A stretch of 64,000 nt of DNA from Apoda limacodes (lineage: Eukaryota > Arthropoda > Insecta > Lepidoptera > Limacodidae): the NCBI GenBank assembly GCA_946406115.1, contig OX291545.1, positions 9,314,001 through 9,378,000 on the forward strand, in the 5' to 3' direction. The notes under the pieces were generated by a model, which was given only the letters and a program-made list of their open reading frames with translations, was not told the origin of the DNA and ran no database searches. Below are positions 1-11,100 of the stretch, piece after piece (the first letter of the stretch is position 1; every line of letters starts with the position of its first letter). The position numbers and the translations under genes are program-made.

Positions 1-393
1 TGAATGCCCAAAACTGTCATCATCATTGTATGAATTACTACCCTGTAATATCCCTCGTCCTATTAACCTTAAATGCCTTCTTACTTATGTATATTCACGT
101 AAAGTCATCAAAATTTTGTCTAAATTCATGTCATTTAATAATATTAGACTTTAAAATTTATGTATTGTTTTGTATCTATGTTTATGTATTGTTATGATAT
201 TTTTAAATACGTATGTATTCCAATTTTGTTTTTAGTTACCTAGTAGTTTTTGTAGTGTACATAGACTGAGTAAGCTCAATATTTACATCAATAGAAACCG
301 TTCACCAGCATCTTATTTATTTCGTGTTAACTGACATTGGCAAATAGTTGAGTCTGCTGACTTAATTAAAGCCACAAAAAAAAAAAAAAAAAA
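1..393 (+). mobile_element. Possible 3' end of a LINE, with an 18-base A run
   Basis: AT-rich sequence without an open frame, ending in TTAATTAAAGCCAC and A18 (376-393). An A tail after a short AT-rich leader is usual for LINE 3' ends, but no coding part lies in the window, so the family is unknown. Confidence 0.3.
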
Positions 394-640
394 TACAATC
401 ATCAACATTAAAGGCGTTTTACCAGTTACATTAACACCAATTATGTTTTTCCTAAAATTTTAATTTTCAAATTCACTACATTACTATGGGACCACCCTTT
501 TGAATAAAAAAAAATGTTGCAAATCCGTCTATATATGACGGAGTTATGACCGAAAGTACATAAAAAAAATATATAAACATCCGAATTGAGAACCTCCTCT
601 TTTTTTGAATTAATAAAAATGAAACTTTGAACTCATTGTT
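394..640 (+). repeat. Dispersed repeat R4, copy 1
   Basis: Shares ATACAATCATCAACAT, GACGGAGTTATG and AACCTCCTC-type segments with stretches at 44640-44990 and 55640-55935. No coding capacity. The minus-strand open frame inside it (476-676) is incidental. Confidence 0.6.
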
Positions 641-1023
641 TTGTGGCCTTCCAATGGTGGGAATACCAAGACACATAACAATTGCATGAGGTGCAATGCC
701 TAGGTGCCTAACTTGCTAGGCAGCTAATACATATTAAATTAGACAAGCTTTGAAAGAAAGTCTAGAATTTAACGTATTCTTTTCATTTCTGCGGTTTAAT
801 TTTACAGACATCTTGGTTTATTCCTTTGTTCAAATTATGCTTATATAATTTTGTTCAAAAATATTTTTAGCACAGTTTTTGGTTTGGGACCTGAAGGGGG
901 CGGTGCTAGGATATAGGCTTAACCTAACTTAATTTTTTCTATCGTGCGGTGTTTTTATTTTATTTGTTTATACCACTAAGTGTTCACTGCAGCCTTATAC
1001 ATAAGGTACTTTTAGTTGGTCCA

Positions 1024-1200
1024 TTATGTTTCCTCTGCCTGCATACACCAAGAAGTCAACTTACCCTTCTTCACTTCAGATGCTTCAGGTAGGACATAAT
1101 CTTCCGTTAATTTCTCCAATTTTGCCTTCCTTTCCAAAATTTGCCCAAACCACTTTAAGCAAAGCGACATTTCTAGCAAAAACCTTTTTTTACCATTTTA
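1024..1200 (-). pseudogene. Unrecognised coding-like remnant
   Basis: The minus strand reads NGKKRFLLEMSLCLKWFGQ, then ILERKAKLEKLTEDYVLPE, then ASEVKKGKLTSW to a stop, 58 codons with a coding-like composition and no ATG at its head. It lies just downstream, in transcription direction, of the gag-like exon. The family is not recognised; a transposon remnant is the likeliest reading. GTAAGT follows EVKKG, so it could also be an exon end. Confidence 0.3.
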
Positions 1201-1244
1201 GTTGTCAGTGGACAACAGTTAATGCAAGATTTTGCCAGTGGTCC

Positions 1245-1440
1245 GCCCGCCTTAAATTTGGTTTTCGGCGTGGGACTCCTTTATTTCATCACAGTATTAA
1301 TACTGTGATTTACTACTTAATTAGCCTGCCCTAAATTCGGTTATCGGCGACTGTGATTTACTCCTTAATAACACTAATGAAGTTTGCTATATCAAGCTGT
1401 AGCTATAGTTATATCGGTAATAGTTATAATATTCACATCT
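1245..1440 (+). repeat. Dispersed repeat H (Helitron/Lep1-like body), copy 1
   Basis: Contains CGCCTTAAATTTGGTTTTCG, GCGTGGGACTCC and the AAGTTTGCTATA...AGCTGTAGCTATAGTT segment also present at 49445-49690 and 57717-57985. A partial internal duplication (CCTTAAATTTGG / CCCTAAATTCGG) is visible. Non-coding. Confidence 0.6.
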
Positions 1441-1514
1441 ATGTCATAAACAACTCATTCACCACGGCTAGAGGCGAAACATTTCTTACAGATACTTTAT
1501 AAAAAAATTATTAC

Positions 1515-2013
1515 CTTGTATGAAGGCAGCAGTAATAAATGCATAAGCATTGTTAGCTAATTTAAACTCTATAGATACTTTATTACGTCCAGCACTTTGA
1601 AGTCCATCTCGCTCAATATTCAGAACCTGTTTTGGAACAATTTTAATAGGTCTAATAGTATAACTGGCAGCTAGGTCTGGTCCAACACGGGATATATGGA
1701 CAATAAAAGGACCTTTATCGTTGAAATCGTAGGTACGGGATTCCTCAAGCAGACTCTGGTGAACATAAACTGTCTGTATTGAAGCGGATGATTCGATTTC
1801 GCTTCGTAATCTTTTTTTATCACCATCATTCACATGAACAAATGTGCGTTTTTGAGCACGATAATCTACTTGCATTGAATCGTCTGGTATGAGGATGGGT
1901 TGGGTGGGACATAATCTATACTATTACCTGTGCATAATCTGATCGATGGAACAGGAGGCTTAGGAGGGATATTGCCATCCGCCATGATTGTCAGTCAGAT
2001 AGTAAACTATTAA
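1515..2013 (-). pseudogene. Gag-like (LINE ORF1-type) coding piece with splice-like borders, frame broken once
   Basis: On the minus strand an ATG at 1985 begins MADGNIPPKPPVPSIRL. The frame shifts near 1880-1940 and continues from 1875 as MQVDYRAQKRTFVHVNDG, then GPFIVHISRVGPDL, IRPIKI, GRNKVSIEF and NNAYAFITAAFIQ. That pattern resembles a gag-like ORF1 protein found in many insect retroelements (RNA-binding; inferred from memory). The usual continuation is missing. Borders look spliced: upstream, TACTAAC plus a pyrimidine tract and AACAG end at 2014; downstream, G|GTAATA follows FIQ. A 44-nt GTAATA...CCAG stretch inside would restore frame if removed, but is very short for an intron. It is either a decayed ORF1 or an exonised one. 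Confidence 0.5.
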
Positions 2014-2183
2014 CTGTTAAAAAGGTTAGTAATTTACATAAACAATACACAAACACTGAACACTTAATAAATCTTAGCTTAGAAGTTGAATTCTGTTAAA
2101 AAAGATCCGCAAATCTTAATAAAAAACACAAACAAGTGATTCAAACAACTTCGCAACGACAAAAAAAAACGGAAAAAGCTTAC
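2014..2183 (-). other. Candidate 5'-UTR intron of the minus-strand gag-like unit
   Basis: Read on the minus strand, GTAAGC at 2183-2178 is a good donor, and TTACTAACCTTTTTAACAG ending at 2014 is a strong branch-point plus acceptor. Together they define a 170-bp intron between a non-coding first exon (from about 2184 upward) and the exon that holds the ATG. Confidence 0.4.
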
Positions 2184-2606
2184 CTACCAAACTCGCTCCG
2201 GTAACGTACTGTCTTATCTGTACATAATGGGTAGGTAAGTACATAATAATTTGTAGCTGGCACCGACCTCAAACAATAGTTGACATATTTACTTCAGATT
2301 TTTAAAAGATAAAACTTTTAATTCTCCCGTTTTAATAAAATAAAATAAATTACAGTTTTAAAGTCGGTTGAATTTTTAACAGTTAAACAGTGTCGAAGAA
2401 ATAAAGCTACCCTGTTTCACACCTTTCTGCAGTCAGATTGGTTTTGGGCTCTGTTTTATGTAAATGGATCGACGACATGGTGGCATTATCATATTAACCT
2501 GTCAAAACTTCGAGTATTCAATAAGAATCGATTTTCAATAATCGATAAATTTTTGACGTCCCTGAATAAATGTTGGTGTGTTTTTTGTTTTGGTTTTTTT
2601 TGTCTC
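2184..2606. promoter_or_regulatory. Probable shared promoter region between the gag-like gene (minus) and GTF3C5 (plus)
   Basis: This gap separates two head-to-head transcription units. It contains ATCGAT at 2527-2532 and ATCGATA at 2541-2547, resembling the DRE motif (TATCGATA) bound by DREF in insect housekeeping promoters. No TATA box stands out near 2580, which fits a housekeeping gene. The role is inferred from position and motif only. Confidence 0.45.
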
Positions 2607-2627
2607 ATGGATAATGAACATGGATAA
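2607..2627 (+). promoter_or_regulatory. Short upstream ORF overlapping the GTF3C5 start
   Basis: ATG at 2607 opens six codons (MDNEHG) and stops at 2625-2627, overlapping the main ATG (2620) in another frame. Its context (CTC-ATG-G) is weaker than that of the main start. It could lower translation if the transcript starts upstream of 2607; the transcript start is not known. Confidence 0.5.
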
Positions 2628-2739
2628 CTTAGACATCAATTATTTGGATCGTGAGCTCGTGTGTGTACTTTTCCCGGGTATTGTTCAGAACGACGAAAAG
2701 GCTTTGCAGTGCTTGGGAGGTCTTAGAAATATTTCACAT
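2620..2739 (+). CDS. GTF3C5: GTF3C5 exon 1
   Basis: Forty codons from MDNLD to NISH, ending in phase 0 before the donor GTAAGT at 2740. The stretch ELVCVLFPGIV followed by LGGL matches the family's first beta-strand region (human MVCVEYPGVV then LGG). An earlier ATG at 2607 opens only six codons before a stop. Confidence 0.9.
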
Positions 2740-5700
2740 GTAAGTACCTAAATAAGGCTAAATTCTACATTATGGTGCGCTTTATTAAGGTTATTAGGGG
2801 TGGGGAGGAGTAGAAAACATCCTCTGTGGGCTAGCTCAACCCAAAGTGATTTGAAAGAGAATGATGTTTTTTAGTTAGAGGTTAAGTCGAGCCAAAGTAC
2901 TACAATGTAGCATAAAGATAGTCCCCATAATCAGTGGTTGTGGGTGCTAAAGCAGCGGGGGAGGGACGAACAAAAACATTATACTTTGTAAAATATAGCT
3001 AGAGTTCTGCGACAGTTGTCAAAGTAACAGAATGAGTGCATAGAAAATGTCTATAATTGATCATCAATACTGATTATTGCTGCTACAGTTTATATTTTTT
3101 TTTTAATTTAAAAATATAATAACCTCTCTCTCTTGCACTCAATAAGCTTATTGAGAAACCTTCCCGGCGGCTGTGGGCACAAAAGGGGCGACTTGTTGAC
3201 AAGCATTATACGCATTGAATGCGCTCAATGCTGTCTATGCGCACATTCGATCGTTTTGTTGACAAAAACTGAATGCGCTATGACGTCACTGCCGGACCGC
3301 ATTCAACGCATTGGCTGCACATGCTTGTGAGGTAGAGTAGTGGATGCGCTGTCAAATAGTGAACAGCCATATTGTTTGTTTACATTTGGTGAACAAAACA
3401 ATTTCAATGCCTATGCGATGTCATAGCTCTCAATGCTTGTCAACAAAACGCCCCTAAAAACTCACTGAAAACTGCACACTCACAAAGATTTAATGCAATG
3501 GGACTAACACAATTACAAACAAGGCAACATGCATTTTTATATACATACAGATAATAAAGCGTAAATCCAATATTTTAATTCATAATGTAACTATTTTTCC
3601 ATTGATTTTGTCTGCAATACTTTGATAGCTTATACTTTATAGTTAAGACAATCCATTAAACATCTCTGTTTTTGTGCATGCAACAATAAGCCTATATGCT
3701 TAAGGAATTAATTAAGGAACTATAACATAAAATTTTTCAAGGTTCTTCTTTAAACTATAAATTTTTTTTATTTGTATAATTTTTATATTTTAATACATTA
3801 ATTTATTTTTATTTCATATAATAAACTATTATATGTATATTAATATAATTCCTACCAAATAGTTTGTGTTATTTATTTCAGATTTTATAATTTTTTCATT
3901 TTGCTTGCGGTCAGGCAATGAGTTTAGGGTCGCCCCATGCAACTAATTATGTAATTTTCTTAAAGCTCCTAATTAAGGGTAATTATCCTTAATTAATAGA
4001 ATGCTAATAGAATATTAATATCATGTTCTAAAAGTTCTAACAAACCTTGGGTAACTTCAAAAAACATATCATATAAATGATCCAAGTAATTTAAACTTTC
4101 GCGGTTATATTCAACATTATAAAACTCCCAATAACAGTAGCATAACTATTTAAGGCATTAAAATTGATAAGAAAGCAAAAACGCGGATTACAAAACAACT
4201 CCTATCTGTTCCTGATTCAACCAAAGTCTAATTTTCTAAATAAAATTTTATTGGGGTAAAACTCAAGAAACTACCTTTGAAGGGCATATAAAGCGTGATG
4301 CCATTTCTATATAGCTTAAACAACCTTCAATCAAGATTCGTCTCAAAATAACCTCCAATCAGTGTTTGTTTTAAACCATCCTCCAATAGGGTTTGTTTTA
4401 AAAACATTTATACTTGCACCGCTGGTTAAAAATTTTATGCAAATTCATTGAGAGTCTGAATGCATGAATCATCAGTTAGATCACTACCTACATTTAACAA
4501 CTAATTTTGTGTTGATGTGAGATTTGTAAGTTTACTTTACCTATTTTTTAACATACCCTTAACAATTTTAGTCTAAGATTAAATATTTTACAATTGAGTC
4601 ATTTGTACTTTTATTTTGTTAGCTTTAAACCTTTCATAAAATAAATCATTACTGCTTCTCAGCTAATGCATAAAATAACTGTACTTTTATATTAAATATG
4701 CCATTCTAATTTATAGATGCTTATTGCTATAGTTAGTATGTTTATTAAGAATTGTTTACTAATGCAAATCTTCATGCTAAAGCCTGAATAAAAACATTGC
4801 TTTATAAAAATGTTAAGGCATAAACATTGTATCATCACAGTGTGACACGGGTAAAAGGGGGACCATAGCTCACTACTTCATACTGCATCTCATTGTCGAC
4901 GTGTCTAATGACAGAGTCAATCCACTTTTAGTTTTGAAGAATGTTTTATGTATTTGTTATCATAGGATTTATCACTCACTAAAATATGTTTTGTTTAAGG
5001 TCTATTCTCAACCTATGAAGAAACGGTTAGGTTTGTCTTTCCAGCCAGATAATCCTTTCATAAAGAAAATGTATTCAGATTATAAGAAAACAGCAGGAGT
5101 TCTTATAAAAGTTAAAGTAAAGAAGGTGAAGTTGGACAATGAAGTGAAGAGAGAAGTTATGTCAACAACTGTCTTGGGACGTGTAAATAAAATATATAAA
5201 TTTGAATGTGAGAACATTTTGTTTACTTTTAATTTTATGAACATGGATTTTATTGCTCTGATGATTTTGCTCAATACTATTCATAAACATGAACTAAAAG
5301 TGAGATCCGTAATCTCCAAAATATATTGAACAGACTAGCAAAATGCAAGCATAAAAAATATTTACTGTAATATATTATAATTTGATTTCTAAATTGAGAT
5401 GATTAAATGTTTATACTTAAGAATTCACATGGCATTTATTCCAGCTTTGGGTGAGTTTCAGTATCTACCTGTACAAGTGGATAGGACTTCTGGGAAACCC
5501 CAGTGCATTTTAGAGGACATACTACCATCTGGAATAGATGACTTAAGCTTTCTGCAGTAAGTGAATTTTTAACTTTTTGACTAATTTAACAGAACATGTA
5601 TTATGTTGATCTACTTAAGCAACTTTTAAGCAAGAAAATTGTGTCCTTTTTTAATGACACTTTTTTATTATATAAACAACACATATCGTCAAAGAGGTTG

Positions 5701-8124
5701 TTAAAATCGACTAATATAATAAACTATAGTTGAGAGTTGTTTTTTTGTTTCACAACACTAATAATTGGATTTAAAAATTTCTATTTGCATTTGATAGCCC
5801 TATTCACGCTAAGACCCGTGGGAGTCAAGCATAGAAAAAAAAGTCATAGAAACTATAAAAATGCTAATAAAGTGATAGCGCGGGCAAGCGATGCGGCGCG
5901 GTCCGGTGGGCAGGGGTATTACACTACAGCATTGGTACTGAAAACGGAAAGGGCAAAACAATGACCCACAGGCCATCTAGTATATCATAAACATCAACTG
6001 TGAAAATTGATTGAACACTGACGTTTGAAGACGAACATTGTGTAAATACTATATTATAATAATAGCAGGATATGCAGTATGGCCACTTTCCGCCGCTCTC
6101 TAGAGTCGACCCTGCCGCCTCTCTGTAACCGTTCGTATAAAACACGGACAAATCTGTGCGTATGCATAGGTCATTTATTTTTGTAGTGTTAACAGTCACG
6201 AATTATGCGGTTTTTGTATGAAGTGGCCAGGCCATGCCGATGATATGTACCACCCATAGTTATCCCAGTAGGTATAGTTCTGCGAAACTGCGCAACAGAC
6301 CGTGAAAGTATAAAACTAATTTGGGTAAAACCAAACACCAATTACGTACATCAACCTTGTTTGTTTTTACCTAACCCCCCAGATTTAAGTATAGAAACGT
6401 CAAATTCCCGTCCAATTTTGACGTCACTACTTTTACGGTATAACCTCTCAAAATTGATCAATCTTTAAAAAGAGAAAAAGGTAATTCGCTGCAACTACCT
6501 GTCTCTTTTCTGTGAAATAAAAACATAATTAGAAAGAGACAGCTACTCGCCCTTGACTACACTTTAGCGACTGTTTTATATTTAGACTGATGTTTGTTGA
6601 CTGTTTTATGCCTAAGGTGGCAAACAAGCTTACAATCTGCCTGATACTAAGTACTCTTTGTCCAGTCACTATGCATAGGATTCAACCCCAATGTGATAGG
6701 AAGTGATCCTTCTGCCGATTATCGGGCACAATCCAGAATAAGAACCACTTTTTAGAGAGCCAAAGGTACCCTAAAAACTGGACCCTTATATGTATTGTAA
6801 TGTCTGTCTAATCGTCCACCCGTCCGAATTTCACAGGCATAGTTCTGCCGTCTTTCTTTTAGGCGATTTCAAAAATACATTTTAAGTATTTTACTGTCAA
6901 TTTGTAGATATGCGACTTATGAGCTTACAAAGTTGCTAACTTTGTATCCTCCCCACTTTTAACCCTTTTTTTGTCGACCAAATCCGTGAACCTGGCTATT
7001 TAAAATTAAGCATTGGCGCTAAAGTACTTGCGCCAACTTATAAATAATTGTTAGCATACCAAAACTTGTAATATGAAGCCTTTCCACTTTCTTTACAGTA
7101 AACCGGCTCCATTGTATATAGTTCCATCCAGTTACACAAGATCAGACAAACCGATCGCCTACGCATATACAGATAAGAGATATCCATTAAAAGTCCTGTT
7201 CGACGATGAAGTCCACCACAGAATCAGGGCGGACCGAGCGGGTCCCTCGCCGCACTTGAATTTTAACTTGATTGATGACCTTCCTTCTGAACCTCACGAA
7301 TATTATCTAGGAAGATACAAGTTAAGGGAGGAAGTTTATCCGAATTGCGCGCAAGAGTTTGAAACTGTTAAGAAGGTATTTATGTTTAAAATTATTGCTA
7401 ACTAACAATATTTAACTTTTTACAAAATTGCTCATATATTTTTTTTTTCAATCTCTTCAATTCTTTTGCAGTCAAGCATTTAAGCCTAGATGATATTGAT
7501 GGGATTATTATATATGCAGTTTAAAAAACTATTTTTTGTAATACTTACGATGTTCATTTAGCAATGTCATATACATTACTATGAGATGTATTTGTTGTAT
7601 ACTTCTTTAGTATATTTATACCATAATGACACCTTAAACATTTTAATTTTTTGTATGGAATTTAACGTATTTACCGTTTTGTAGGCACATTTTGTGAACT
7701 TTTGCTACTACTTGTAGTCAATGTACTAGATAAAAATCAATTCTAATTATTTAATCGACTTTCAGAATTTAGAGAGAGCAGAGATATTGCTTAATTTTGA
7801 ATATCGTTTTCTAATAAGTTGCTGTTTCTCTTAATAATAAGCTAGATTGGCCTGTACCGGTAATTTAAAATAGTAATGGTTTCGGCCTGTATTACACTTG
7901 GCCGATTTTTATTATATGTTGTTATACTTTAGAGTTCACACTATATTTCATTGTAGGTTTGAAGTTTGTAACTATTACTGTTTTTAGGATAGAGCAAAAA
8001 CAACAAAAATGTGTTTCTTGTATAGGGACCCCCCTTTAATTGTAATTTTTTATTATTTGTTAGATAATCCCCCATTATAACACATATTCTATGAAAAATT
8101 CAGGCTTTTACCTATTTCAGTTGT

Positions 8125-8161
<37 letters not shown>

Positions 8162-11100
8162 CGTAGGCTTAGTAATAGGGCTTCGTTGGCACTCTCTGGG
8201 TATGGAAACCTAAAAGTCATTTAGTAAGGTAATAAATACACTAGATAAAAGAAAGTTTTATATCATACATTTTTAAAAAAATTTCTAGTGCTTTAGTTTG
8301 GCCACAAAATTTGTACAAAACGGCGTATTTACGACTATCTGCCCTATATCTTAAGTAAAGCCTACGTCCCCAGTGCCTATAAGACCACCGGCCTACCCTC
8401 ACCTTAGGCGAGGGCGATTTTGACCATAGTTCATCATACTGGCCTAGTACGCATTGTGGATTTAACGTTTGTCTTTTTTAACATATACCTAAAGGTTCCC
8501 TTCTTCTGTGTGTCTTCCTCAACCGAAAAGCCAGTTGTATGAACAATCAATGTACTTGAAAATTTCAGAAAGAGACTTATTGGTTCTCGTTGACACCACT
8601 TGGCCACCACTGACTGTAGCTTCGAGTATTTCTCTATTTAGGAGAGAATAATCATTATTTATATTTATTCTATTTTTAGATGTTCGAGGAAAGGCCTATT
8701 TGGTCACAAAATCTTATAAGGTTCCACACAAAATTCAAGGTGGCCTCTTTGAAGGTGATTGTACCATGTCTGGCTGTCTACATGAAAGATGGACCTTGGA
8801 GAATGTTATGGGTTAGATATGGGTATGATCCTCGCAAGGAGCCCGGTGCCAGAGTATATCAGACTTTGGACTTCAGGGTAAGACATCAAGGTAATTTATA
8901 TCGTCCACAAATTGTGATGTGATAAGTTTTAGTTTTAATACTATTGATGTTCATTATGTTTATTTGATTATGAGTCGGTGGTGGCCGAGGGGCGTAAATT
9001 GCACTCCACGTCCCAAGTGGCGGAGGTTCGAACCCCGGGGTCGGCGTGTACCAATGAGTCATTTCTTAATTTCTTAAGTACACTAATTTACTTGTTTTTT
9101 TGTAATTTTCTTATTGAACGTTTTTGGAGAGTGACAAACATCTGCACATGCACACACTGCAGTAATATAACATGTGCATAGCACCACACTATTTAATGGA
9201 TCCAGAATCCTTCTTGATAACTCTAAAAGTTCGTGCAACTGAATCACCGATGGAGTTAAAGAAAAGACTGGATATTAATGTAGTATGATGTAGCTATCCA
9301 TTTTGTATCTCATAATTTGATTTTGCACCACCTTCGAGTACCTAAGCTTAGTACTTTTTTTTTCTTTACCTTCCTGTGTTTTTCTTTTCCTTTTCTTTAA
9401 AGTTTCCTGGATGAGATTGCTTACTAGCGATAAAAGTGCCTTTTCTACTATGCGATTTTATAAATATTTGTTTATAACTTGCAAATAATGTGCAGTGAAG
9501 TGTATTTCTTTTCGTCGTCGTTTCGCGCCTTGGTAAATTGCGCTATATGATAATAATACGTCTTGAGCACCGAAATGTTTAAAGTAAAATATATTTAGAG
9601 TTTGACAGTTTGTACGAAAAAATGATGGTCGGATTCACGTTAAATAGCTGTTGTTTATAATTTAAGCCAGCTACTACTCTCTACTAAATCTACTATACGA
9701 AATCCAAGAATGTTTTAAGCTTAAAACTATGATAAAGGTGAAATGCATAATCAGATAAAAACACAGAGGTTGAACTATATTCTACCTTGTTGATTTACTA
9801 ATTTGAACATAAATCATTGTTTTCTTGAAAATAAAATGCCAGAGGTGAAATGAAATTGTTGGTATAAAAATTAGTCAACTTTTGCTTATTTGTACTATGG
9901 CAATCTGCAATCTGGATGGTTACAACTTTTTTTGTCCAGTTGCGTGCTATATAGAACATCTTTTCAGAGGTGTTTTAACAAAGTACCTCTATATCAGGTT
10001 TGCAGTCAAAAAAATTTTTTCCTTCTACTACTACTAAATCACTGCTTTTCCCGTAGAAAGCTGCTGAATTTTTTTTCCGAATCCATTATGGTTGGCTTCC
10101 TTGTTTTGTAAGGAATTCAAGGACATTTCTTTTTATTCTTACTGACATCATTAATATTTTTAGCGGGTGTTCATTCGTTTATAATGACTCGGGATCAAGT
10201 AGTGCATTATAAGAAGGCGGACCGGGTGCGGCACTTGCAGCGTAACAATACAGATACTTCCTTTTTTCCCGAAGAAATTCACGAGGGTGCTGTTTACTTC
10301 CGACCGGGGATGACGCCCACACAGCGACAGATATTTTACCAGGTAACACAGTACACATCTCAGCCTTATACGTCCTCTCTGTTGGGGGCACGGCCTACCC
10401 TCGAGGGTGATTTGGGCCATAGTTCACAGAAAATATCGTTCAATATATGCACCAACTACTATTTGCTTCGTCTAAGATATTATTTTTCTTAAATATTTAA
10501 AACAATATTAGGTTAAAACAAGATCACATTTCTTTCTAAATAATCAGATTTTGGTTTAAACATATAATTTTGGGTTAAAAATATAAATACTTAATTTTAT
10601 TAATATTATTGTTTTCACTCATTTAAGATATCATCTTAACTAAAGATATTACTGGCTTTGATTTAAAATAAAAAGTTTTCAATAAATAACGTCGCAGAGT
10701 TTAAAAAAACCATTCAAAAACTTTTATATCAAAGCAATATTGCCATTGGTCTTTGTTTCAAACGAAGACAAAATAATATATGACATTAAAAAATCTATTT
10801 ATTCGACACATTTATATTAACAGTCTTAGAGTAATTGATTAACTTTGCCTTGATCTAAATAAAATATGATATTAATTTGGTTAAAAAAAAAAAGTTTATA
10901 AAAGAAAAAAATATCAAATTAGGTGAATATTGTCTTTTATTAACGGAATATGTTCAAAATGGTTGAATTTCTCGATCTAACGCAAATTAGAAATATATTA
11001 GTGAAATGAAACATGGAAACTTTTTATTTTTTCCGTGTAGTCGGTGTCTTTATCGTTTCTTTCGTGTTAGACGACCACTCACCGCGAACGAGTGAAAATC

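Larger units (their letters stand above)
5557..7098 (+). other. GTF3C5 intron 3
   Basis: GTAAGT...TTTACAG. Contains repeat E at 6070-6195 and a LINE-tail fragment (minus) near 6614-6680. The rest is unannotated AT-rich sequence. Confidence 0.75.
7376..8679 (+). other. GTF3C5 intron 4
   Basis: GTATTT...TTTTTAG, 1304 bp. Contains the CAGA microsatellite with the 3' end of repeat G (8127-8215) and a SINE tail on the minus strand (8368-8462). The rest shows nothing recognisable. Confidence 0.75.

Noticed and set aside
1026..1334. 102-codon plus-strand open frame
   Set aside because: Low-complexity translation without family features; the opposite strand looks more protein-like, and repeat H covers its end.
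4901..4999. Upstream extension of GTF3C5 exon 2 (GTG start, RVNPLLVLKNV)
   Set aside because: Intron sequence: a clear acceptor at 4999 joins in phase with exon 1, and the family similarity begins there.
8970..9045. Functional tRNA gene
   Set aside because: A and B boxes are present, but no acceptor stem pairs and the same head recurs at 37249 and 59190; it is a SINE.
10160..10420. Minus-strand open frames of 86 and 70 codons
   Set aside because: They lie opposite GTF3C5 exon 6 and a SINE tail; the plus-strand frame matches the TFIIIC family.
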